Origin: Oceaniglobus roseus
GTDB taxonomy: Bacteria > Pseudomonadota > Alphaproteobacteria > Rhodobacterales > Rhodobacteraceae
Direction of reading: 5' to 3'
Assembly: GCF_002869745.1 (NCBI RefSeq)
Contig: NZ_PNOS01000016.1
Span: 1-64,000, forward strand
DNA: 64,000 nucleotides
How positions within the stretch are numbered: the first letter of the stretch is position 1; every line of letters begins with the position of its first letter. The translations under genes were made by a program, and so were the position numbers. Positions 11,320 to 21,228 of the stretch are shown piece after piece. Below the pieces are notes generated by a model. It saw only the letters and a list, made by a program, of their open reading frames with translations. It did not search any database and was not told the origin of the DNA.

Positions 11320-12705
11320 ATGTCCGACAGCCCCGCATCCCCCTTCCGCCTCGGCTGGGAAGAGTGGTGCGCCCTGCCCGCGCTGGGCCTTCCGGCGATC
11401 CGCGCCAAGGTCGATACCGGCGCCCGCACCTCCGCGCTCCACGCCTTCGACATCGAGCCCTTCGGCCCCGCGGCGAAGCCCAAGGTGCGCTTCGCCGTCC
11501 ATCCGATCCCGGGCCGTCACGACCTGACCATCGCCTGCTCGGCCCTGATCCACGACCGCCGCGAGGTCACGTCGAGCAACGGCGAGACGGAGTTCCGCTA
11601 TGTGATCCAGAGCGAGATCGCCATGGGCGGGCGTAGCTGGCCGGTGGAACTGACGCTGACCGACCGCGGCTCCATGGCCTACCGGATGCTGCTCGGCCGC
11701 CAGGGGATCGCCCCCGACATGGTGGTCGCGCCGTCGGAAAGGCTCTGCCAGCCCGAGCTGAGCTTCGACGTCTACAGCAGCGCGAAGGTCCGCGCCACGG
11801 CCCCCCGCCGGTCCCTCCGCCTCGCCATCCTCAGCCGCGAGGCGAAAAGCTACACCGCCCGCCGCCTCGTGGAAGAAGCGGAATCGCGCGGTCATACGGT
11901 CGAGGTCATCGACACGACGCGCTGCTACATGGCGATCAACGCGATCCAGCCGGAAGTCCACTACGACGGCAAGCGCCTGCCCCGTTACGACGCCGTGATC
12001 CCGCGGATCGGCCCCGCGCTCACGCCCTACGGCACCGCGGTGATCCGCCAGTTCGAGACGATCGGCACCCATTCGGTCAACGGCTCGGAAGGGATCATGG
12101 CGAGCCGCGACAGGATCTTCGCGCAGCAGGTGCTGGCCCGCTACCACATCGGGATGCCCGCCACCGCCTTCGCCGCCTCGCCGAAGGACACGGCGAACCT
12201 GATCGGCCTCGTCGGCAAGGCGCCCCTGCTGGTCAAGCTGCTGGACACAGGCCAGGGCGGCCCCTCGGTGCTGGCCGAGAGCCGGGCGGCGGCGGATTCG
12301 GTGATCGCCGCCTTCCGGGGGCTCAGGGCCAACTTCCTGGTGCAGGACTATCTGAAGGACGCCACAGAAAGCATCCGCTGCCTCGTCATCGCGAACAAGG
12401 TCGCCGCGTCGATCCGCCGCCCCCTGCCCGGCAGCGAAAAGCCCCTGGAAACCATCAGGTTGCGCCGCAGCGAGCGGGAGGCGGCCCTGCGCGCCGCCCG
12501 CGCCTTCAAGCTGGGATTCGCCACCGTGGACCTGCTGCGCACCGCGGAGGGGCCGAAAGTTCTGGACCTAAACGCGACGCCGGGACTTGAAGCCCTTGAA
12601 ACCGCCAGCGGCCGCAACCTTGCGGCGCCGCTGGTCGATGCCATCGAAAAGCGCGTCCGCCCCGCCCCCGTCCGCAAGGGAAGGGCCGCCGCAACGGAGA
12701 GCTGA
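11320..12705 (+). CDS. Fused RimB-like aspartic protease and RimK-like ATP-grasp ligase
   Basis: A 461-residue two-domain protein. The N-terminal part (about 10-150) matches the family long named putative ATP-dependent zinc protease, now compared with retropepsin-like RimB, and carries the D-T-G triad in KVDTGARTSALHA (Asp32). From about residue 167 (RLAILSREAKSYTARRLVEE) to about 445 it is an ATP-grasp enzyme of the RimK type, with GSEGIMASRDRIFAQQ and the late motif VLDLNATPGLE. RimK adds glutamates to ribosomal protein S6; RimB is usually a separate neighbouring gene. The fusion suggests coupled addition and trimming of the tails. The substrate is inferred. Its stop codon overlaps the next start by one base (TGATG). 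Confidence 0.85.
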   Translation: MSDSPASPFRLGWEEWCALPALGLPAIRAKVDTGARTSALHAFDIEPFGPAAKPKVRFAVHPIPGRHDLTIACSALIHDRREVTSSNGETEFRYVIQSEIAMGGRSWPVELTLTDRGSMAYRMLLGRQGIAPDMVVAPSERLCQPELSFDVYSSAKVRATAPRRSLRLAILSREAKSYTARRLVEEAESRGHTVEVIDTTRCYMAINAIQPEVHYDGKRLPRYDAVIPRIGPALTPYGTAVIRQFETIGTHSVNGSEGIMASRDRIFAQQVLARYHIGMPATAFAASPKDTANLIGLVGKAPLLVKLLDTGQGGPSVLAESRAAADSVIAAFRGLRANFLVQDYLKDATESIRCLVIANKVAASIRRPLPGSEKPLETIRLRRSEREAALRAARAFKLGFATVDLLRTAEGPKVLDLNATPGLEALETASGRNLAAPLVDAIEKRVRPAPVRKGRAAATES

Positions 12706-14369
12706 TGCACGCACGCCGTCTTGTCCGCCTGCTGGCGCTGACCCTCGCCCTTCTCGTCGCCACCGCCGCCGCCGACACGGCCCGCGCGCAGGACACCGAA
12801 GCCTGGTTCGAGATCCCCGAGCTGAACGTCGGCCTGCCGCCCCCTGCGGATCACGTCGACCGGCGGACCGCCTATCACGCGATGGCGACCTTCATCGACA
12901 CCCTGGCCGAGAACCGGGACGTGAGCGCGGCGCAGGTGCTGAACCTCGACGTGGTCCCCGAACAGCAGCAGCTGGTGCGGGGGCCGGAGCTGGCCCGGAA
13001 ACTGGGCGAGGTGCTGGACCGCAAGGTGATCGTCCCCTGGCGCAAGCTCCTCGACCGGCCCGACAACCTGGATGCCGACGCCGGCACCAACACCGCCGCC
13101 GCCGGGCAGGCGCGCCGCTCGATCCTGATCGCCTACATCGACGGGCCGCGGCGCGAGGTCGAGATCCGGATGAACCGGGTCAAGACCCCCGAGGGCGACC
13201 CGGTCTGGGTCTTCTCGCGCGAGACGGTGTCGCTGATCGAGCCGCTCTACCAGATGCACGGCCCGACCCGGCTGGAAGAGATGATGCCCGACATCCTCCG
13301 CCGCGACTCGATCATGGGACTCGCTTGGTGGGAGTTGCTGGCGCTGCCGCTCCTGCTGCTGGTGGCCTGGCTTGCGGGGAAACTCAGCTACCGCATGTTC
13401 TCCTGGCGGTCGGAGAAGGCGAACCACCCCTGGGCCGAGCTGGCGCTCGACGCCATGCGCTGGCCCTCGGTGATCGTCGTCGTCTCCACCGTGCTGCTCT
13501 TCGCCACCCAGTGGCTGCTGGTCTTCTCCGGCCCGATCTCGGCCATCTTCAACCCGCTGGTCGTCGTCGGCTATGTCGTGGCCGTCGTGATGTTCCTGCT
13601 AAAGGTCATCGACACCGCCATGCGCCAGTTCGTCACCTTCGACATGGGCGAGCTGTCGAGCCACGACCAGGCCGACAACCGCACCCTCGCCACCGCGATG
13701 AGCGCGGCGCGGCGGGTGATCGTCATCCTTGCCACCGTGGTCTCGGCGGGCTTCATCCTGTCCGCGGCGCGCCTCTCGTCGATGCTGGGCCTGTCGCTGC
13801 TGGCCTCGGCCGGGGCGGTTACGCTGATCCTCGGCTTCGCGGCGCGCCGGGTGCTCGGCAACATCCTCGCCTCGCTCCAGATCATGCTGAACCGTTCGGC
13901 CCGGATCGGCGACCAGATCAGCTTCGAGGACCAGTGGTGCACGGTCGAGCGGATCCACTTCACCTATGTCCAGCTCAAGGTCTGGAACGGCGACCGGCTG
14001 GTGGTGCCGGTCGAACGGTTCATCTCGGAACACTTCCGCAGCTACACGCTCGCCGACTCGGCGCAGGACCGGACCGTCAGGATCACGCTCTCGCACCTTG
14101 CCGACATGGACGCGGTGCGCGAGGCGTTCGAGAGGATCGTGCGCGGACAGGAGGGCGTGACGGACCCGGACGAGGCGAAGATGCTGCTGGTCGAACACGA
14201 TGCCTTCGGCCCGGTCGCGCGCTTCCAGTTCCCGGTGTCGAACCCCAACGACGGCTGGGATACGGAATGCGCGATCCGCGAGGAGCTGATGACCGCGCTC
14301 CAGTCGATCCAGGACAGCACGGGCCGTCCGACCCTGCCCCGCGCCGCCTTCGACCAGCCCGACGGATAG
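12705..14369 (+). CDS. MscS-family mechanosensitive ion channel with an added periplasmic domain
   Basis: A 554-residue inner-membrane protein. Residues 1-29 form a cleavable signal peptide. A ~170-residue soluble, presumably periplasmic, segment follows, with no family that I recognise. Several TM helices come next (about 205-365). The MscS core has GFAARRVLGNILASLQIML, the pore-lining/beta-domain junction, near 385-405. The beta domain (GDQISFEDQWCTVERI) and a C-terminal alpha/beta part follow. Such channels open under membrane tension to release solutes during osmotic downshock. The gene overlaps the upstream RimB/RimK-like gene by one base, so the two are translationally coupled, although no functional link is obvious. 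Confidence 0.85.
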   Translation: MHARRLVRLLALTLALLVATAAADTARAQDTEAWFEIPELNVGLPPPADHVDRRTAYHAMATFIDTLAENRDVSAAQVLNLDVVPEQQQLVRGPELARKLGEVLDRKVIVPWRKLLDRPDNLDADAGTNTAAAGQARRSILIAYIDGPRREVEIRMNRVKTPEGDPVWVFSRETVSLIEPLYQMHGPTRLEEMMPDILRRDSIMGLAWWELLALPLLLLVAWLAGKLSYRMFSWRSEKANHPWAELALDAMRWPSVIVVVSTVLLFATQWLLVFSGPISAIFNPLVVVGYVVAVVMFLLKVIDTAMRQFVTFDMGELSSHDQADNRTLATAMSAARRVIVILATVVSAGFILSAARLSSMLGLSLLASAGAVTLILGFAARRVLGNILASLQIMLNRSARIGDQISFEDQWCTVERIHFTYVQLKVWNGDRLVVPVERFISEHFRSYTLADSAQDRTVRITLSHLADMDAVREAFERIVRGQEGVTDPDEAKMLLVEHDAFGPVARFQFPVSNPNDGWDTECAIREELMTALQSIQDSTGRPTLPRAAFDQPDG

Positions 14370-14449
14370 GGCGCCCTCCCGGCGCGCGCACTGGACCTTT
14401 CCCGGCGAAATCCTTATATCTTTGCTCAACTATTCCCGACGAGGACGCC

Positions 14450-14815
14450 ATGACCGCAAATCCCGACACCCCGCTGGAAGGCGCGCCGCTGATCCGCCCC
14501 TCGACCACCGACCACCCGCTCTACGACCAGGTGGTGGAGGCCTGCCGCACCGTCTACGATCCCGAGATCCCGGTGAACATCTACGACCTCGGGCTGGTCT
14601 ATACCGTCGACATCAGCCCCGAGAACGACGTGCTGATCCTGATGAGCCTCACCGCCCCGGGCTGCCCCGTCGCGGGCGAGATGCCGGGCTGGGTGGCCGA
14701 GGCGATCGAGCCGCTGCCGGGGGTCAAGACGGTGGACGTGCAGATCACGTGGGATCCGCCCTGGGGCATGGAGATGATGTCGGACGAGGCGCGGCTCGAA
14801 CTCGGCTTCATGTGA
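14450..14815 (+). CDS. SufT-like (DUF59/MIP18 family) Fe-S assembly protein
   Basis: A 121-residue protein of the DUF59 family, which helps load or mature iron-sulfur clusters as part of the SUF system. Visible hallmarks are VYDPEIPVNIYDLGLVY (about 35-51) and the loop SLTAPGCPVAGEMPGW with the single conserved Cys72, followed by the usual ITWDPPW. The ATG at 14450 has GAGGA upstream; a much longer open frame running into it is out of phase with the real upstream gene. An IscA/SufA-type gene follows 192 bases downstream on the same strand, which supports the assignment. Confidence 0.88.
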   Translation: MTANPDTPLEGAPLIRPSTTDHPLYDQVVEACRTVYDPEIPVNIYDLGLVYTVDISPENDVLILMSLTAPGCPVAGEMPGWVAEAIEPLPGVKTVDVQITWDPPWGMEMMSDEARLELGFM

Positions 14816-15007
14816 GCCGTCGCAGAACCGTCACGGGGACGAGATGCGGCTGTCACACAAGGGCGCGACAAGGGGCGTACTCCTTTCAGACATCGCATTC
14901 GTTTCCGGAAAGGGCGGTCCCCAAGCCGCCCTCATTCCGTTCCGGCCTCCCTCTTGAGAGGGTGCCGCGAAGGGCCTAGGTTGAGAGCAGACCAGAAAGG
15001 ACATCCC

Positions 15008-15388
15008 ATGTTCGCGATCCCCGGAAAACAGGCCGTCACGCTGACCCCCGCCGCACAGCGCCAGATTTCCCGCCTGATGGCGCGGGACGGGCACAAGGGC
15101 CTGCGGATCGGCGTAAAGAAGGGCGGCTGCGCGGGCATGGAATACACCATGGACTACGCGACCGAGATCGACCCGATGGACGAGGTGGTCGAGGTCGAGG
15201 GCGCGCGGGTGATGATCGCGCCCATGGCGCAGATGTTCCTGTTCGGCACCGAGATCGACTATCAGACCTCGCTGCTGGAATCGGGCTTCAAGTTCCGCAA
15301 CCCGAACGTGGCCGATGCCTGCGGTTGCGGCGAATCGATCAAGTTCAAGGAAGTGAGCGAGCTGGCCGCCGAACAGGGCGCTAAGTAG
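15008..15388 (+). CDS. A-type Fe-S cluster carrier (IscA/SufA family)
   Basis: A 126-residue A-type carrier that accepts a cluster from the scaffold and passes it to target proteins. The three cluster-binding cysteines are present: Cys41 in KKGGCAGM, and Cys105 and Cys107 in ADACGCGES. The fold signatures LTPAAQRQISRLM and GLRIGVKKGGC are intact. The ATG at 15008 follows AAAGGA. It probably works with the SufT-like protein upstream. Its 3' end overlaps the 3' end of the convergent pssA gene by 8 bases. Confidence 0.93.
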   Translation: MFAIPGKQAVTLTPAAQRQISRLMARDGHKGLRIGVKKGGCAGMEYTMDYATEIDPMDEVVEVEGARVMIAPMAQMFLFGTEIDYQTSLLESGFKFRNPNVADACGCGESIKFKEVSELAAEQGAK

Positions 15389-16154
15389 CGCCCTGCTCCC
15401 GCGCCCGCATGGCGTTGCGGGCGACGAAGGGAATCGAGATCAGGTAGGCCAGCGTGCTGACCGCCAGCGTCACCCAGGTATAGGTCAGCAGCGCAGCGAT
15501 GAAGCCGATCACGGCGATCATCAGGTAACGCGCCTTTTCCCGCGCGATGGTGGTCTTCTTCAGCGACAGCGTCGGGATCCGGCTGACCATCAGCAGGCCG
15601 ACGGCGACGATCCAGACGCAGATGGCGAATTCCGGCAGCGGCTCGTCCGGCGTGAGGTCGAAGGTGAAGGCCAGGTACATCGGCAGCATCACCAGCACCG
15701 CCCCCGCGGGGGCCGGAACCCCCACGAAGTAATCCGACGCCGGCGCCTTGTCGTCGCTTGCCGCGCGCGCGCCCACGTTGAAGCGCGCAAGGCGGATCAC
15801 GCAGCAGACGGCGAAGATCAGGAGCGCGATCCAGCCCTCGTTGCGCATGTCCTGCAGCGCCCAGAGATAGACCAGCAGCACCGGCGCCACGCCGAAGTTC
15901 ACGAAATCGGCCAGCGAATCGAGCTCGGCACCGATTTCGCTCTCGCTCTTCAGGATCCGCGCCACCCGCCCGTCGAGCCCGTCGAGGACGCCGGCCAGCA
16001 GGATCAGCCGCACCGCGCGCTCGAAATTGCCCTCGATCCCGAAACGCAGCGCGGTGAGGCCCGCGCAGATGGCCGCGAGGGTCAGCAGGTTCGGCAGAAG
16101 CTGGATGATCAGCATCTCCGACTTCGGGGATTTCTCGGGAAGCTGCTCGCTCAT
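15381..16154 (-). CDS. pssA: CDP-diacylglycerol-serine O-phosphatidyltransferase
   Basis: PssA makes phosphatidylserine from CDP-diacylglycerol and serine in the inner membrane, the precursor of phosphatidylethanolamine. The 257-residue protein has about eight TM segments and a full CDP-alcohol motif, starting [10 protein letters not shown] and ending GAELDSLAD, with all four Asp present (about residues 52-77). Its ATG at 16154 overlaps the stop of psd by four bases (ATGA), so the two consecutive pathway enzymes are translationally coupled. Confidence 0.95.
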   Translation of the reverse strand: MSEQLPEKSPKSEMLIIQLLPNLLTLAAICAGLTALRFGIEGNFERAVRLILLAGVLDGLDGRVARILKSESEIGAELDSLADFVNFGVAPVLLVYLWALQDMRNEGWIALLIFAVCCVIRLARFNVGARAASDDKAPASDYFVGVPAPAGAVLVMLPMYLAFTFDLTPDEPLPEFAICVWIVAVGLLMVSRIPTLSLKKTTIAREKARYLMIAVIGFIAALLTYTWVTLAVSTLAYLISIPFVARNAMRAREQGAT

Positions 16155-16843
16155 GCCGCACGTCCCTCGCGCCGCGCCTCGTCCGAGGTCAGGTCCGCCA
16201 GCACCGTCTCGCCCGCGACCATCGCTTGTCCCACCACGACCAGCGGCGCGACGCCCTCGGGCAGGTAGACGTCGACGCGGCTGCCGAAGCGGATCAGCCC
16301 GAACCGCTCGCCCGTCGCCAGAACGGCATCGGCGGCGGTGAAGCAGACGATGCGCCGCGCCACCAGCCCCGCGATCTGCACCACGGCGATCCGGCGGCCG
16401 TCGGCGATTTCCAGGCACAGCGAGTTGCGCTCGTTGTCCTTGCTCGCCTTGTCGAGGGAGGCGTTGAAAAACTTGCCCGGACGATAGGCCACCGTCTCGA
16501 CCCGCCCCGCGACGGGGGTGCGGTTCACGTGGCAGTTGAAGACGTTCATGAAGACGCTGACCCGGGTCAGTGCCGTTTCGCCCATGTTCAGCTCGGCCGG
16601 GGGCACCGCCGGTTCGATCAGCGAGACGACGCCGTCCGCGGGGCTGACGATCAGGCCGGGCCGCGTGGGCGTCACCCGCACCGGATCGCGGAAGAAGTAG
16701 TAGCACCAGACCGTGGCGCCGACGCCGAGCCAGCCGAGCGGTTCCCACAGCAGGAACAGCACCAGCGCGATCGCCGCGAAGATCGCCACGAAGCGGCGCC
16801 CCTCGGGGTGCATCGGCTTGACGAAGGTGGACATCATGTTCAT
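16151..16843 (-). CDS. psd: Phosphatidylserine decarboxylase (short proteobacterial type)
   Basis: Psd converts phosphatidylserine to phosphatidylethanolamine. It is made as a proenzyme that cleaves itself to generate a pyruvoyl group from a serine. The 230-residue form is the usual size for the short type. It has an N-terminal membrane segment (about 15-50), [26 protein letters not shown], and the cleavage-site Ser in [14 protein letters not shown]. The ATG at 16843 has AGGAGT at about 8 bases; two further in-frame Met codons follow within four residues. It is the first gene of the psd-pssA pair. Confidence 0.94.
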   Translation of the reverse strand: MNMMSTFVKPMHPEGRRFVAIFAAIALVLFLLWEPLGWLGVGATVWCYYFFRDPVRVTPTRPGLIVSPADGVVSLIEPAVPPAELNMGETALTRVSVFMNVFNCHVNRTPVAGRVETVAYRPGKFFNASLDKASKDNERNSLCLEIADGRRIAVVQIAGLVARRIVCFTAADAVLATGERFGLIRFGSRVDVYLPEGVAPLVVVGQAMVAGETVLADLTSDEARREGRAA

Positions 16844-16994
16844 CGGCTGGACTCCTGCGCCGGCAAGGGGCGTCTCCGTCTCGCAGAAATCGGCGGCGCG
16901 CACAATGCGGCGCACCCTCTGACGCTGCGCCGATTTGCCCCGCCCCCGCGCACGCGCTATGCCTGAGGCAACGCACAGCGAAAAGGATGGACCC

Positions 16995-17747
<753 letters not shown>

Positions 17748-17815
17748 GGCCGCGCACCCCGCCTTGCGGATGGCCGCGGCGCAGGACTAAGCTCCGCGCG
17801 ACCGCCCAGCCCCCT

Positions 17816-17850
17816 CACCCCGGCCCTCTCCCCGTGGGGGAGAGGGAGCC
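17816..17850 (+). repeat. Dispersed-repeat-like hairpin between tpiA and aroQ
   Basis: CCCTCTCCCC (17824-17833) and GGGGAGAGGG (17837-17846) form a perfect 10-bp stem with a 3-base loop, preceded by CCCTCACCCCGG. I recognise this C-rich/G-rich hairpin from intergenic regions of many proteobacteria. It may act as a weak terminator or as a transcript-stabilising element between tpiA and aroQ. There is no strong T-run after it. Confidence 0.6.
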
Positions 17851-17878
17851 CCTCCCAGATCCACGAGGATTCGCCCGC

Positions 17879-18319
17879 GTGACCAAGACCGTCTTCATCC
17901 TGAACGGCCCGAACCTGAACCTGCTCGGCCAGCGCCAGCCCGAGATCTACGGCCGCGACACGCTGGCCGATGTCGAGGCCACCTGTTCGGAAGTCGCCGC
18001 CGCCTTCGGGCTGACGGTGCGCCTGCTCCAGAGCAACTGGGAAGGCCAGATCATCGACTGGATCCACGAGGCGCGCCACGAGGCTGCGGGCATCGTCATC
18101 AATCCCGGCGCCTTCACCCACACCTCGGTCGCGATCCTCGATGCGCTGAACACCTTCGAGGGGCCGGTGCTGGAGGTGCACATCTCGAACGTCCACAGGC
18201 GCGAGAGCTTCCGCCACCACTCCTACGTCTCGCTGCGCGCCGATGGCGTGATCGCGGGCTTCGGCGTCGAGGGCTATGCGCTGGCGACACGGCGCATGGG
18301 CAGCCTTCTCGGCGCCTGA
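17879..18319 (+). CDS. aroQ: Type II 3-dehydroquinate dehydratase
   Basis: AroQ converts 3-dehydroquinate to 3-dehydroshikimate in the shikimate pathway. The 146-residue protein is the usual type II length and forms dodecamers in the family. Seen: the start [21 protein letters not shown] with the catalytic Tyr in the flexible-lid region, [15 protein letters not shown], the substrate loop [13 protein letters not shown], and [16 protein letters not shown]. It starts at GTG 17879 with GAGG upstream. An aldolase gene follows 35 bases downstream on the same strand and may be co-transcribed. Confidence 0.95.
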   Translation: MTKTVFILNGPNLNLLGQRQPEIYGRDTLADVEATCSEVAAAFGLTVRLLQSNWEGQIIDWIHEARHEAAGIVINPGAFTHTSVAILDALNTFEGPVLEVHISNVHRRESFRHHSYVSLRADGVIAGFGVEGYALATRRMGSLLGA

Positions 18320-18354
18320 CTTCCATTCCCCTACCCCCGACAGGAAAGACACCG

Positions 18355-19113
18355 ATGCAGAATCCCGAGAACACGTTCAAGGCCGCGCTGAAGGCGGGCC
18401 GCTCCCAGGTCGGGATCTGGAACTCGATCTCCGAGCCCTCGGTGGTCGAGATGCTGGCGGGGGCCGGGTTCGACTGGATGCTGATCGACGCCGAGCACAC
18501 GCCGCTGTCGGACCTTGCCGTGATGCAGACGCTCCAGTGCGTCGCCGCCTATCCGACCGCGCCGGTGGTGCGCGTGGTGGCCAACGACACGGCGGCGATC
18601 AAGCGGCTGCTCGACATCGGCGCGCAGACGCTGATGGTGCCCTATGTCGAGACCGCGCAGCAGGCGCAGGCGGCGGTCGACGCCATGCGCTATGGCCCCG
18701 AGGGCGTGCGCGGCTTCGCGGGCCTGACCCGGGCCAGCCGCTATGGCCAGGTCGCAGGCTACGGGCAGACGGCGTCGGACCAGCTCTGCCTGCTGGTGCA
18801 GGTCGAGACGAGGACGGGGATCCAGAACCTCGACGCCATCGCGGCCGTCGACGGGGTGGACGGCGTGTTCATCGGCCCGGCCGATCTTGCCGCCTCCATG
18901 GGCCATCCCGGGAACACCGGGCATCCGGAGGTCGTCGCTGCCGTGGAAGGTGCGGTGGCGCGGCTGAAGGCGCTCGGGATGCCCTCGGGGTTCCTCAGCC
19001 TCGACGAGGCGATGAACGCGCGCTGCATCGAGCTTGGCACCACCTTCACCGCCGTCGGCGTGGACATCGCCCTGCTGATCTCCGGGGTGAAGGCGCTGCG
19101 CGCGCGGTTCTGA
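18355..19113 (+). CDS. HpcH/HpaI-family class II pyruvate aldolase
   Basis: A 252-residue TIM-barrel aldolase of the HpaI/GarL group. These metal-dependent enzymes reversibly split 2-keto-3-deoxy acids into pyruvate (or a pyruvate analogue) and an aldehyde. Visible: GIWNSISEPSVVEMLAGAGFDW, LIDAEHTPLS with catalytic His, VQVETRTGIQNLD with a metal Glu, and FIGPADLAASMG with a metal Asp. The exact substrate (heptenedioate, dehydro-deoxyglucarate or another) cannot be read. It is convergent with the beta-keto acid cleavage gene and co-directional with aroQ. A role with the neighbouring sugar-salvage genes is possible but unproven. Confidence 0.88.
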   Translation: MQNPENTFKAALKAGRSQVGIWNSISEPSVVEMLAGAGFDWMLIDAEHTPLSDLAVMQTLQCVAAYPTAPVVRVVANDTAAIKRLLDIGAQTLMVPYVETAQQAQAAVDAMRYGPEGVRGFAGLTRASRYGQVAGYGQTASDQLCLLVQVETRTGIQNLDAIAAVDGVDGVFIGPADLAASMGHPGNTGHPEVVAAVEGAVARLKALGMPSGFLSLDEAMNARCIELGTTFTAVGVDIALLISGVKALRARF

Positions 19114-19158
19114 GGCTGCGGTGCAACTGACGGCGCGCCCCCCGCGCGGGCGGGCGCG

Positions 19159-20091
19159 TCAGAAGCCGACGTTCCCCGCCCCCTTGGTGCCGAGCATCGC
19201 CCGCGCCTCGTCGGCGCTCGCGATGTCGAGCGACAGCTCGGTCAGGATCGTGCGGATGCGGGTGACCATCGCCGCGTTGCTCTCGGCCAGCTGACCCTTG
19301 CCGAGGTAGAGGTTGTCCTCCAGCCCCACGCGGCAGTGGCCGCCCAGGATCGCCCCCATGGTGACGAAGGGGAACTGGTGCCGCCCCGCCGCCAGCACCG
19401 ACAGGTAGTAGTCGTCGCCGAACAGCCGGTCCGCCGTCGCCTTCATGTGCATCAGGTTCTCGGGCTCGGCGCCGATGCCGCCGAGGATGCCGAAGATCGC
19501 CTGCACGAAGAAGGGCGGCTCGATCAGCCTGCGGTCGGCGAAATGGGCGAGGTTGTAGAGGTGCCCGACATCGTAGCACTCGAACTCGAACTTCGTGCCG
19601 TGGGCGCCGACCTCGGTCATCGCCCGCTCGATCTGGTCGAAGGTGTTCGACATGATGTTGCCGGTGGTGCGGGCGAGATAGGGCTGCTCCCAGTCGTGCA
19701 GGAAGGTGTCGATCTTCCGCCCCGCCCCGGCGATGTTGAAGTTGAACGACCCCATGTTCATCGACGCCAGCTCGGGCCTGGCCCAGTTGGCGGGGGCGAG
19801 CCGTTCGTCGAGGCTCATGCCCAGCCCGCCCCCCGTGGTGATGTTGAGGATCGCGTCGCAGCGGTCGCGGATCTCGGGCAGGAACTGCCGGAACAGCTCG
19901 GGGTCCTGCAACGGCCGCCCGTCCTCGGGATCCCGCGCGTGGAGGTGCAGCACCGCCGCCCCCGCCTCGGCCGCGCCGATGGCGCTTTCGGCGATCTGCC
20001 TCGGCGTCAGCGGCAGGTAGGGCGACATCGACGGCGTCGCGATGGCGCCCGTCACGGCGCAGGAGATGATGACCTTGTCGGCGCGGCGCAT
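19159..20091 (-). CDS. Beta-keto acid cleavage enzyme (BKACE, former DUF849)
   Basis: BKACE enzymes condense a beta-keto acid with acetyl-CoA and release acetoacetate plus a new CoA ester; the founding member cleaves 3-keto-5-aminohexanoate. The 310-residue TIM barrel shows the metal-binding pair in VLHLHARDPEDGRP (about 46-59), the start IISCAVTGAIATP, and FEFECYDVGHLYNL. The ATG at 20091 follows AAGGAA at 6 bases; upstream codons are not conserved. It lies 49 bases after the solute-binding-protein gene on the same strand and is probably the last gene of the ABC-transporter operon. The transported compound, or a product of it, may therefore be a beta-keto acid precursor. Substrate unknown. 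Confidence 0.88.
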   Translation of the reverse strand: MRRADKVIISCAVTGAIATPSMSPYLPLTPRQIAESAIGAAEAGAAVLHLHARDPEDGRPLQDPELFRQFLPEIRDRCDAILNITTGGGLGMSLDERLAPANWARPELASMNMGSFNFNIAGAGRKIDTFLHDWEQPYLARTTGNIMSNTFDQIERAMTEVGAHGTKFEFECYDVGHLYNLAHFADRRLIEPPFFVQAIFGILGGIGAEPENLMHMKATADRLFGDDYYLSVLAAGRHQFPFVTMGAILGGHCRVGLEDNLYLGKGQLAESNAAMVTRIRTILTELSLDIASADEARAMLGTKGAGNVGF

Positions 20092-20140
20092 GTCGTTTCC
20101 TTCGGTGTCCGGGGGCCTTGACGCCCCCGGACAAGGGCTA

Positions 20141-21187
20141 TCACCGGTCGGGCAGCGGCATCCAGTCCGGCGTGGCGACGTCGGCATGGGCGAAGGCGGG
20201 GATCTTGGCGCCCAGCTCCTCCATGTTCTTGATGTCGCCGTCGTTCAGCATGGCTTGCGTGATCAGCGTCGGCGGCACGATCACCTGCGCGCCCGGATCC
20301 TCGCCCGCCAGCATCATGGCGAGAGTCCGGACCGAGACCTCGCCCACCACCGCCGGGTTCGTCGCCACTGTCGCCGCCCAGGCGCTGTCGGGCTCGCGCA
20401 TGGCCGAGATATCGGCGGTCGAGATGTCGGCGGAATAGATCTTGATGTCCTGGCTCAGCCCCGCCTCGTCCACCGCGATCTTCACCCCCTTGGCGAACTC
20501 GTCATAGGGCGCGAACATGACGGTGATGTTCGGGTTCGCCTGCAGGACCGAGCGCGCCTGGTTCGCCACGGAGTTGGCGATCGGGTTGTCGAGCGTGCCG
20601 AACTGCGCCACCTCCTCGATCCCCGGGTGCGCCTCCTTCACTTCCTTCCAGGCGACGTCGCGGCGGTCCAGCGGCGCGATGCCGGGGACATAGACATAGC
20701 CCGCCTTGAAGCTGTCGCCGTTGTCCTCGATAGCCTGCTCCAGCGCCAGCTTGCCCAGCTGGTAGTCCGACTGCTCGATCTGCGGGATCGCGTCGTTCTC
20801 GACGTTCACGTCGAAGGCGACGACCTTGATCCCCGCATCGACAGCCCGCTGCGCGACCTCCTTCATCGATTCCGTCAGTCCGTGCTGGATGATGATCCCG
20901 TCGACACCAAGCGCGATGGCCTGGTCCACCATGTCGGCCTGCAACGCCGCGTCCTGCCGGCTGTCGAGCACCCTGAGGTCGACGCCAAGGGCCTTGGCCT
21001 GCGCCTCGACCCCCGAGAGGTAGGCCTGGAAGAAGTCGCCGGTCGAGAGGTAGCGCACCAGCGCGATCTTCACCTCGCCGGGGTTGTCGAAGGGGGCGGG
21101 CATGCCTTGCGCGAAGGCCGCGCCGCCGGTCAGGGTGAGGGCGGTGGCGCCCATCAGCTTGAAGAACTGCCGTCTCAGGATGGTCAT
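20141..21187 (-). CDS. Periplasmic sugar-binding protein of a ribose-type ABC transporter
   Basis: A 348-residue solute-binding protein of the pentose/ribose type I fold. The N terminus has a twin-arginine-like export signal (LRRQFFK at about 4-10, then a hydrophobic stretch ending AFAQG). The mature domain starts with VKIALVRYLSTGDFF and contains GVDGIIIQHG and VVAFDVNVEND, typical of ribose- and autoinducer-2-binding proteins. The ATG at 21187 has GGAGGAAA upstream. It is the third gene of the unit ATPase - permease - binding protein - BKACE. From the divergent mtnK-mtnA neighbours I infer methylthioribose, 5-deoxyribose or a related pentose as ligand. Confidence 0.88.
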   Translation of the reverse strand: MTILRRQFFKLMGATALTLTGGAAFAQGMPAPFDNPGEVKIALVRYLSTGDFFQAYLSGVEAQAKALGVDLRVLDSRQDAALQADMVDQAIALGVDGIIIQHGLTESMKEVAQRAVDAGIKVVAFDVNVENDAIPQIEQSDYQLGKLALEQAIEDNGDSFKAGYVYVPGIAPLDRRDVAWKEVKEAHPGIEEVAQFGTLDNPIANSVANQARSVLQANPNITVMFAPYDEFAKGVKIAVDEAGLSQDIKIYSADISTADISAMREPDSAWAATVATNPAVVGEVSVRTLAMMLAGEDPGAQVIVPPTLITQAMLNDGDIKNMEELGAKIPAFAHADVATPDWMPLPDR

Positions 21188-21228
21188 TCGGTTTCCTCCC
21201 AGTTGAACCATAATGTGAATGTCGCCCG

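Noticed and set aside
18355-19113. HpcH/HpaI aldolase as the missing aldolase of methylthioribulose phosphate salvage
   Set aside because: The known DHAP-shunt aldolases are of the fuculose-phosphate class, not this pyruvate-type family. The gene is on the opposite strand and co-directional with aroQ. The link cannot be supported.
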